Part shown: in pieces, positions 55,171 through 64,000 of the stretch
How positions within the stretch are numbered: the stretch's first letter is position 1
Layout of the letters: the number at the start of each line of letters is the position of its first letter
Source: Tetracladium setigerum
Lineage: Eukaryota; Ascomycota; Leotiomycetes; Helotiales
Length of the DNA: 64,000 nucleotides
Assembly: GCA_031472005.1 (NCBI GenBank)
Contig: PZJY01000006.1
Span: 1,426,001-1,490,000 of the forward strand
Reading direction: 5' to 3'
Position numbers and translations under genes: made by a program
Notes under the pieces: model-generated
Told to the model about the DNA's origin: nothing
Database searches by the model: none
Seen by the model: only the letters and a program-made list of their open reading frames with translations

Positions 55171-58100
55171 TACCGTATCAAACAGCGCTTGAAATCGTAC
55201 CAAAATTTGCCGCTCTATCCACACCTATATCAATCCTTCCATGTTCGTGCCATGTGCCATGTGGACATGTAAACACTCGAAGATCTAAGGAGAAACGTAT
55301 CTCACATCAGCATCGTACTGCTACTTCTTCCATTTGACGGCACTTCACCACACAAAATGTACGGAGAGTCTGTCTGTGTCCCGTTTGCTTTAGATTATCT
55401 TCGATACAAAAAGCTCGCGCATTTACGATTCCCGGGTAGCTGGGACCGTGTGAGACTTTAGCATTAGGGAATTGTGATCAATAGCATAGCAATACTTTTG
55501 AATTACTTCTCCTATAGTCTGAGGGCTATAGAAATTCCATCTTCTTCTCTTTCAAAACCTTCCGGCCAGTTTACCTATGCGACAGACCTATATTAGGCGA
55601 CCAAGTCATTGCTTTAATCTTCCGCCTCATAAGTCCCCAAAAGTATTCAAATTCTTCCTCCATAGGATGTTCCCACTCTTTTTCCCCAATTTGGGAGGGG
55701 AATAGAGTTGCACATTCTCGTGAATGATGAATTGGGCCGTTCTCGCTGTACTCGCAACGCAGGTAGCTCTCCCGCCAGCCGAACCGAAGCCTCCATCAGA
55801 CATGATGTAAGTCACGTCACCTCTGGGCAATGTTAGTCTCGAGATTTAGTAGATTCACTCTTGAACATTGTGACGTACCGTTATGGAAGACTTTCTTTAA
55901 AAATAGGAATATTCTGAGATCAGGGTTGAGTCGTGAAGAGTACAGGTTGTGGGGACACTGATAGGTATTTATATGTGGAAGGAAATGAGATCAGATAACG
56001 GTTTGCACGAGGAGGGGTGAAGGAGTCAGTCAGGCCTGACAATTAAGGGGTGAATGCTAAGTGTGTACCCCTATCTCTGATTGAGCTTCGTATTGATATC
56101 TAAACATCACTTTCTTTTCCTTTTCACCATTCATATGAATGGATTTTATATTGTACATAGTCCGACACCCAGATGTAATAAAGATTAAAGTATTAATTAC
56201 ACTAATTACACGTTTCGAATTTAAATCCAGTACCTAAGCCAAAAATCATGCGAAGAATGTCCTGTTCTTTGCTTTTGGTCTTAGCGCTGCGATTGATATA
56301 CATTGCGTTCTAGCGTATTGTGTTGAAGCAAGAAGAGGTTGAGATCTACGAAAATCAAGAAACAAAAAGATATACAACTCATAAGTCCACATTTCAAACA
56401 GGGAGGGAGGGCGGCCAGCCACCGAACGTAACAACAAAAACACTCCGGAGAGTTGTGGTCTGAGAATCTCAAGTGAGGTCAATTAATTTTAGCGAGAATT
56501 AGCATGCTTAGGTAATTCACTTTCTCATGGATGAGGTATAGCTACGAGATACAAACCAACTAGCAAGAATTAGTGTGAAGGTTAAAAGATATCTGTGGTT
56601 CTGATCACGTGACGAGAGCTAGTGCAAGGGCTACCTACTAGCTCCCCCTCCTCACCATCCAAAAACGGTACAGTACTTCAACGAAGTATGCCCTGGCGCA
56701 ATTCTCTCTCTCTTTTTCCATTTCCTGCTACTTTTTTATCCCGGCTCTTGGACTAGCCCAATCAAGAATAATTCAGGAAACTAACAAAGGACCCTACGGT
56801 ATTCCCCCTGATCGATCCCAATCAAGCCACGCGAGAAATAAAGCCCAACCAGGTTCGTTCGTACGGACGTATACTCTCTCCAACCAAACCTCCCCTGCTT
56901 ACCTACATGGTACAAGTACCTAAACTTAAAAAAATCGCCTTGGTCAGTGTCCTCCCTTCCCGACGCACTTGCCACAATACTCCGTTTTTGTTTCTTGCTG
57001 TCGCCCAGCTCCCCAGCCACACATCCCATTCGTTCAACAGCCGCAGCAGCCGCACCCACCAACCACCCACCTCTTCGCCCCACCATTAGCGTTTCCCATC
57101 CGAGATCCAAAAATAGAAAACAAAACCCCCCCACCGTCTCATCCATCCCTCCCGAAAGTACCGACAGCAACGGAGCCTTGGGGTAAGGTACCTCAGTCCA
57201 TCTGGCTGGCTGAAGGGCGATCAAACCACGTACAGTGCATGCCATGCCATGCCTTGCCATGCCTTTGTCGTGCCTTGCCTTGCCTTGCTTACCTGGGTAC
57301 CTGCCTATCGTACCTAGTTTTGGGACGAATTTAGAATATTTTGATTCGAGGATGCGTGCAGATGGTGGTGTAGCGATGGATGAGAGGTGCAGGGGGAAGG
57401 GATTCGGGAGTGAGAAGTGCCGGAAATTTCTGTTCTTACCTCAGATTTGTCCTTTGGTATGTTTCGTTTGGAATTCTGTTTGATGGGAAGAGGAGGGGCA
57501 TGAGCACGGAGTGGGGGGAAAGGTGGAGGTAAACGCAGCGATGTAGTATTTTGCAGGGTCCTGGGATAGATGACGGATGGACCCTTGATGATGAAATCGA
57601 GATTTTGTGTGAGATGAGAATCAAGGGTCCAGTAGTCCAGATAGATCTTGGTGAAGCGCTTCATTCACATGCTTGCTTGATTACTAGGAGGAAAATTGGT
57701 GAAGTGAATTGTATATATTATGTTTATTTTTACTAATGTTTTGTTTGGTATTTGATTAGGTGGCTAGCCACCTAACCTGTCTGAGATGTTCATTGGGTAC
57801 ACAAATCCTCCATTCAGCCTTGCCCAGCTCTGCTGCACCTCGTGCGAGTCAATCGTACGCTGGTGTGTGAAGACTCATTCATTCCAATCCATTGATAATA
57901 GAGAATCAATCTCTCCTGTAAGTCCTAATCCCCACCACTTTTCCATCCCCACGCGAACCCAGTTCGCGTGACCATGTGCAGCCCCAATTCCTGGTACTTT
58001 TGTTTGTGTCTAGCAGCAAGCAAATATGACTCAGAAATTTTGTGCATGATCGATAAAGGAAAAAGCCAGTTTCCTCCAAAAAAGCGAATGTGACCAGGAC

Positions 58101-59141
58101 CAAAGAACTAAAGTAAATGGTTTTTTCCCGTTGATACATGCGGTGATGGTTTTCATGATCATAATTTGCTTCCCCAGCAGGTTCAACCTGGTTACAACAG
58201 ATCCCCATCCCCGTCCCATTACCCAAAGAAGAAATGGTATGATGCATGATCATCATGAAATTTCCCCCACTTCCCGAGTGGTACGGCCAATGCTGCCTGA
58301 GCTGGAGACTTGCTCCTCTAACTGTTAGAGATAGGAAAATTCTGAAAAATGAAAATGAAAATAAAATCTCTGATTTGATAAAAGGAAAGAAACAGTCCAT
58401 CTAGGATATGATAACAAGAAAAATGCTCAAAATTCCATCCCAAAACACCAGGTATCGTTGTTATCCTCCCATGCAAAAACAATAAAAATAAACGAGTACA
58501 AAAATACAAAAAAGAGATAGTGAGAGGTAAAACAGAAACAGACCAAAGCAAGCAAAGACGCATAAAAAAAGAAGAGATACGAAATCAAAACAAAAAACCA
58601 TAACCCCAATGCCGCGCGCTATGCTACATGTGGACCCCGCTTTGCAAATGCTAATCAACAAGACCGTGCTGTGATGGATAAAATGTGTGCGCGTATGGCG
58701 TGTTTTTGTTGTGCGTTGAGAAGAATCGATCGACTGTGCGCTGGATTTCGTACCTCTTCTTTTAACTTATGCGCCTTCGATAACTTCGTGAGAATCTTTC
58801 ATGGCATTGTCGCATTCGCGCTCGTTAAGCTCATTTGTTTCGTGTAGTCGTGAGGATGAAAAGAATATTCGGGGTTGGTGAAGTGTATAAGTATGATGGA
58901 TGAGTTGAGAGGCAAATTCGGCTCGGTGGAGAGGGTTCATGATATGGCAGCAAAACATCTATCAAGGTGCAGATGCAGGCTTCAATCGATCATGGCCGAC
59001 GAGCAGGAGAGTGAGCTGAGATGGCGGCGCAGACGAAGTCCTTCCCCGAAATGAGAAAAGGTAATGAGTCCAATGCTCAAATTCGAATCGCGTCAAGGGT
59101 CGCGACTGCCATGAGGAACCAGTTATCGAAGACAATATGTT
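55171..59141. other. Gene-poor region, no gene recognised
   Basis: About 4 kb with several weak frames (for example 55627-55830 minus with MSDGGFGSAGGRATCV, and 56781-57260 minus), none with clear family character. It includes TACAGTA at 56669, a cluster of CATGC/CTTGC pentamers at 57236-57292 and a poly-A-rich tract at 58450-58600. A missed ncRNA or small gene cannot be excluded. Confidence 0.45.
57236..57292 (+). repeat. CATGC/CTTGC pentamer repeat
   Basis: About ten copies of CATGC or CTTGC with single-base variation, alternating over 57 bp. An imperfect tandem repeat of unknown role. Confidence 0.75.
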
Positions 59142-59399
59142 TCATCTTCTGTGTCTACGGGATGAGTCGCGGCTGGAGTGATAACTCTGTGATTGATAGC
59201 CCGAGTCTGAGTATCCATCACGGTGCTGTGAGTAGCCTTGATCTGCGTGTCCCGAGTGCCTTTCGCAAGCATAACCCACGAGGACCGTTTTCTCCATCAC
59301 ATGGTGACCTTGAGTTCCGTAGGCCGCACACATGTCTACATTGTGTCTGTGGTAGGTGCACCTGCAGACTGAAAAGCGTTCAATGATGATATAACACAT
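59142..59399 (-). CDS. Small Cys-rich fungal protein, conserved type
   Basis: An 85-residue frame from the ATG at 59397-59399, starting MCYIIIERFSVCRCTYHRH. It has Cys at 2, 12, 14 and later in MCAAYG and GYACERHS, then a Ser/Tyr/Arg/Gln-rich tail ending SSRRHRR. The pattern (MCY-ERFSVC-C-YHRHNVDMCAAYGTQGH and -EKTVLVGYACERHS) is the same kind seen in many small conserved ascomycete proteins, but their function is not known to me. It may bind zinc through Cys/His. It sits alone in a gene-poor region. A longer start is possible in frame upstream, but MCY- is the natural start by its match to the family type. Confidence 0.65.
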   Translation of the reverse strand: MCYIIIERFSVCRCTYHRHNVDMCAAYGTQGHHVMEKTVLVGYACERHSGHADQGYSQHRDGYSDSGYQSQSYHSSRDSSRRHRR

Positions 59400-62300
59400 G
59401 ATTGCGAGTGGCGAGGATGTTTTGAAACTTTGGATGTATGGCGGGGTAGTGTTGGAATGGAGGGGTAGTGTCGATCGACCCGTACGAAGCAATGTGGCGA
59501 GACTGAACTGGGATGTCGAGAGACGATATATAGTAGAGAACCCGAGGCAGAAAGAATCGATCGATATGAAATTAGAGAGTAGCGACTTGACTGAAAGAGA
59601 TGCCTGACTGAGTAAGGAAAGTCCTGATTGGCGAGGTAGTAGGATAGATTAAATAGGACGAGAGGAGGATGAGTGAGGATGGTGAAGCAGAAGAGTCATC
59701 CAGATCAGAGGAGATATGACTGCCTTAATAGTCGTTGCAGCTGGATTGACGACAAGAGGAAAGGTTGTTAAGGCAGCAGGACTGCATATGGGATATGCAG
59801 GACAAGAGATGCAGGGAGGACCCCATGCCTTGAGAGACCTATTCTTACTTCCCTTCACTGGGAGTGAGTCCCGGGCCAAGGCGCAGTGTCGTCAGAACTA
59901 GTCGAGCCAAAAATGTCCGAGTCGTCCAAAGGCGAGCCAGCGGCCTGGAGCAAGATCAAGCGAGGGGGTGGTGGAATGGCTGCGACCCAAACGGGTGGTC
60001 TGTCCTTTTCGGTGCAGATTGGGATGGGATGAGAGACAGGGCGGGTGTGTGTACCATGCGTGGATGGCTTACCGGGAGTAGTCAAGGGCCGGTGAACGAA
60101 AGGACGATGAGCAGCATCGTTGGATGGAAATGCAAAAAGGGCTGTCAGCCTCCAAGCGAGGAGAGCAGTGGAGCAGTGGAGCAGCAGTACCTGGCATCCC
60201 AGGAGTTGGTCCATGCCAACCATGATGGCTCCACGGTGATCACCCATAGGAACAAGATGGGAGAGATTGTGTAGCGCGCAAGATGCTAAAGACAGAAATG
60301 GGGTATGGCGGTGCAACGAGGGAGGAGAAGAGGAATGTCCAGTAGGCGGCCGCGGATTGCATTCGGGCTAGGGAAAGTAGTCAAAGGAGGCTTCGAACTA
60401 GATTGGAATACCGAGGAAACAAAAACAAAGGGCAGGCGGCCGCTGGTCCGCCATGACTGAGAGAGTTAGTTGATCGGAGATAGAGACATCCAGGGTAGGT
60501 AGGTAGGTGGGCAGAAAGTTGTGGCCTGCGCATCGATGAGGTGAGAGGACGAGCAACAGATGAATGGGGAAAAGACCGAGTGGCCGCCTCACTCGCCGAC
60601 GACAAAATAGACCAGAGGCAGGGGCCATCTCGACTCCTGAGTGGTCAACTAGCGCGACCTGCCCGTAGCGCAAGGTTAGCGCGCCGAAGCGAGTGTCAGC
60701 AAACATCATCTCGGTGACCAGTTCCACATACGCACGAGGGACCGAGCCCGCCCGTTGTTCCAGCTCTTCCTCGGCTCAGATTTCACATTATTTCAGATGC
60801 TCTCAAATTAGATAATCTCACAGGTCCAAGAAAAACAAAAAACACAACCACACCCAAAAGAACCTCTCAACAGCTTTCACTCATTGTTTCATCTCGGTTC
60901 GAGGCTACCTGCTGCACCTTCACGAGACATATCTCCGAAAAGGCTGCCTGCCATATGGATGAACATGCTACGAAAAGGTAACAACGACAGGGGCTGTGTC
61001 TCTTTCTCCATTCGACTCCAATTTGGTTCATTCCTTCTTCATTCCTGCATTCTCATTGGTGAGACAACGAAGATTCCTGGGAAGCAGATCTGAATCACCC
61101 ACACCCCTTCCCGCGTCCCCATAAACCGTTTGACTATCCCAACTACCGGACCAATCACATCTTGCGACCTGGGGCCCGCTCATTAATCAGACTCGTTGGC
61201 GTTTTCCCTACTAGGTACATTCACTTTTTAGTAACTACCATTATTACATGGGTGTTCTTTCGACCGTACGTGATCCAATCAAGAAAAATTAAAATGTTAC
61301 TGCAATTACGTCCAACTGCAAGTCTGCAGTAGATGCTGCAGTAGTTGCTAGGGACTTTTGTTAGGGAACATGTGCAGCCTGGTCGTGGTGATGATTGATG
61401 ATGGTGACGATGATGCTATTTCGCGACCTGCTCACCGAGATCACGATTTCAGACGACAACTGCAAGCAGGCCAACTACACAACTGCACCTTTTGGAGAAT
61501 TCGGACGGACCTGGCTCAGCTGAACCAAGCACGGGAATTTGAGGTGTAGAGTCACTTTTTGCCCATTTTCTATTTATTCCTGGAGGAGATGGTTGTCTAT
61601 TGGTTGAGAGGGGTGAAATGTTAGGGGACAGCAACCTGCATTTCCAGTCATTCACATCTGGTGACTTCAGGTACTCTAGAACCATCTACCTACTACCTCT
61701 TCCTACCATCCAGACAGCGAGTTTCTACTGTTGCTTGTGGAATGTGTGTGGAACTATTTGTTAGGCAACTACGAATTGATTCCGGAAGTTTGTCGCCGAC
61801 TCCAACCAATCTTTAGATATCCTCATCAACCATGCATGCGCGCGATAGGCCCAAATACGCAGAAACAAAATAAAATGAACAAACGCAGCGGACAATGATC
61901 CCCAGATTCCCGGTCATCATCAAAGTGACTTTCTTATCTTTTTTCAAAACTAAGATTGGATTGTCGATCTATCATACCCACTCCAAACGTAATTAATGGT
62001 CCCAAGTACTATTCAAACAAAATAGACGGGAACATAACTCCCCGTTACCAACAGCCAAAAACAGCCAGCCCAGCCAGCCAGCCAACCAACTCCCCCTTCC
62101 ACTTCCCAACGAATCTGCCTCGACCCAAGTGGGGTCCCTTCCAGCCCCTGTCATCCCGTAAGGCCACCAATCATATCCCCTCCCGCACCCCAGCATCCCT
62201 GCAACCACACGCACAGCCTCAAACGTGGCTTTCGCTTACAATGACCGAGATGCGGGTGGTTCGCAGGGGTGTCAACACACACATAGGAAAGGCTTCGGAA

Positions 62301-63494
62301 ACGCCGTGGTCTTGGCGTCGTTTTTGGTTGCAGATGGTCATGTGCAATTAATTACCTGACCTAATTACTGAATAAAGCAAAGAAAAGAGAAACGTGTGTG
62401 ACGCCATCACACATTTACGAAGATGCAAACCAATCCTAATGCATTCCGCGTTACCGCTCCACCCCACTCCCTCCCAAACCCCATAACTCACCCCACCTGT
62501 TTAGGTATGTAATCGAGATATATTTGGGAAAATTAGACACAAGAGGTTGGGGGAGCTGCTTAAATTGACCAATGGGAGGAGGTAAAGAAGTGCGAGGTTC
62601 ATAGATCTGGAGATGAACATTTCGATTTTCCTCGTTTTTGTACCACCCACACACACACACCCACCACACCCTACCACTCCGTACCTCACACCACCTTCCT
62701 TTGGACTATTCTGCGAACAAACACGCCCTTCTAGAAGGACTAGGGCGACCCGATTCCCCTGTCCTGGTTCGGATGAAACGTCAAGTCGTGTGCCAATCCC
62801 TACTCTATGGTTTACGTAGATGCATATGAAAGACCATTACTTCGTACTATCATATCATCATCACCATCATCATATCCATCATATCCATCACGATGCATAC
62901 CTACGATGCTATATCAAAATCTTAGCCAAGGTAATTCACATTTCAGCCTTCAATGCCAGGGGTCACTGGCTACTCGGCGCCGCTTTCCCTCTGCTGCGTT
63001 CAAGCTTGCACTCCGGTCAGGAAAAGCAACATAATCATAAGATTTTGTGTTCGCATATTCGGTCTTTTTGGAAGTTTGGCTTTCTTCTTGTGAATAATGT
63101 GCTCGTAGCTGATACTATATTTGGCATTTTTGGCTTGTTTCAAAAATTCACAGCCTCTACCCTTGCTTCCATTGCTATCTTCTCCGAATATTACAACACT
63201 TTGACGCCCATTATTTTTGGGAGACACAGAATTACCATTGTACGACGCCCCTAACCTAGACGAGCCTTCCTCCCCCCGCCTCCCTGTCAAGCCAATGACA
63301 GACGTATAAGCCCATCCTAGATTACCATTCAAACTCCGCCGTCAATGCATACATTATGTTCGTTACTATCACGTGTGGGGGTATATTCGCTGCCTGCTTG
63401 CCTGCTGCTGCTGCTGCAACAAAAAGACCGAGGTCGTCGTCGCATGAGGCTTGCGTCGTGCATCTTGAGTCCTGACCATCGAGTCATCGGCCTT
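59400..63494. other. Long intergenic region, no gene recognised
   Basis: About 4.1 kb upstream of the small Cys-rich gene and downstream of the zinc-cluster gene. It holds TACC-type repeats (GGTAGGTAGGTA at 60493-60508), an AC repeat near 62648-62660 and a CAT-type repeat at 62850-62892. Long frames at 59855-60316 and 60381-60727 on the minus strand lack family character. Confidence 0.45.
62850..62892 (+). repeat. CAT/CATATC imperfect repeat
   Basis: ATCATCATC and ATATCC units repeat over about 40 bp. Imperfect microsatellite in an intergenic region. Confidence 0.7.
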
Positions 63495-64000
63495 TCAGCC
63501 TTGAGTGTTGAACCAATCTGAATTGGCATCGACCATGTAGTTGGTGATGTTGAACTCATTCGATCCATTGTTCATGTCTGGAACTTGCATATCACCGACG
63601 CCATTCCCTCCGAGATGATTCATGTCTATTCCGGGATGAGGCACTGGAAGCCTTGGAACGTTGAAGAAATCAAACACGTCCAGATATTCCAATTCATTGG
63701 GCGCCGGTGTACGAGCTGGAGTAATGCTCGGCATCCGCGAAGCCGCCATTCCTACATGCTTTGGCTGCCTGGAAATTAGGAAGTCTAAGTCGTAGGCGCA
63801 TCGTCTCATGTCTGCAAGAATCTTGACAGATGATGGTGTGACACGTTCTCCATGAGTGCCTGCTGCTTGCTCGGAGTCTTTGTGTTCATCTAAAACACGC
63901 TGTAAGATCGTTGTGTAGCGCTCAGCCACGAGCCAGTAACGGCCCATTTCTCGGAGAGTGTCCACGAAGTATTGCAGTTGTGGACTCAGCTTGTGGTCAA
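63495..64000 (-). CDS. C-terminal part of a probable Zn2Cys6 regulator (FarA/CTF1-like), cut by the window end
   Basis: The frame is open from the window end (64000) to a stop at 63495-63497, about 168 residues. The visible part reads LSPQLQYFVDTLREMGRYW, then VAERYTTILQRVLDEHKDS, SSVKILADMRRCAYDLDFLI and a disordered region with LEYLDVFDFFNVPRLP before the end DWFNTQG. These segments resemble the C-terminus of FarA and CTF1 beta, regulators of fatty acid use and cutinase genes in ascomycetes. The DNA-binding domain and most of the protein lie outside, so family and name are tentative. The gene would need its upstream part, beyond 64000, to confirm this. Confidence 0.6.
   Translation of the reverse strand, partial: DHKLSPQLQYFVDTLREMGRYWLVAERYTTILQRVLDEHKDSEQAAGTHGERVTPSSVKILADMRRCAYDLDFLISRQPKHVGMAASRMPSITPARTPAPNELEYLDVFDFFNVPRLPVPHPGIDMNHLGGNGVGDMQVPDMNNGSNEFNITNYMVDANSDWFNTQG

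Noticed and set aside
56781..57260. 159-codon minus-strand frame
   Set aside because: Crosses a CATGC/CTTGC pentamer repeat and lacks a domain; likely chance.
60640..60700. GTAGCGCAAGGTTAGCGCG, resembling a tRNA D-arm
   Set aside because: No matching T-arm, anticodon arm or acceptor stem could be found nearby.

Overview
The window is nuclear DNA of a filamentous ascomycete (Pezizomycotina). Most genes have short 44-160 bp GT-AG introns with fungal branch points (CTAAC/CTGAC type), and the gene set fits: fungal Mediator subunit 1, an R1-type zinc-finger JmjC protein, a CFEM-like GPI protein, an Nce102-type membrane protein, SNF1 and a FarA/CTF1-like regulator. The intergenic TACCTACC and TACWGTA motifs make me suspect a leotiomycete, but that is a guess. 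I found no sign of plasmid, phage or bacterial DNA, no intact transposon and no CRISPR array. No tRNA or rRNA gene could be supported.

Layout. 0.8-16.3 kb is mostly minus strand: MED1 (with a 1-nt frameshift), a disordered protein of unknown function, an AIM24-domain protein, eIF2 beta, a Mim2-like protein (plus), an Nce102-like protein and COQ2. 17-28.4 kb: a JmjC chromatin protein with AT-hooks (plus), the HAS1 RNA helicase (minus), a GFA/CENP-V-type zinc enzyme (plus), then the divergent pair ERV25 (minus) and U1-C (plus) sharing about 220 bp. 28.4-34 kb shows no gene. 34-50.5 kb is all plus: glutamine synthetase, a conserved mitochondrial-type protein, a carboxylesterase pseudogene, SNF1, a decayed small gene, an NCS1 uracil-type permease (with a 1-nt frameshift) and a Dia2/Pof3-type TPR/F-box/LRR protein. 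50.9-64 kb is minus: an AYR1-like reductase, a CFEM-like GPI protein, a small Cys-rich conserved protein in a gene-poor stretch, and the C-terminus of a probable Zn2Cys6 regulator that runs off the end.

The genes are mainly housekeeping (transcription, translation, splicing, ribosome assembly, ER-Golgi traffic, ubiquinone synthesis, nitrogen and carbon control). They do not form an obvious biosynthetic cluster, and I see no convincing new multi-gene system. The points most worth a second look are the 6-nt in-frame micro-exon in the gene for the splicing factor U1-C, two GC-AG introns, two single-G frameshifts in otherwise good genes, two decayed genes, a dispersed TACWGTA motif that once forms a 22-nt perfect palindrome, and a diverged repeat flanking the CFEM-like gene. 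All exon boundaries were inferred by eye from splice signals, reading frame and family knowledge.
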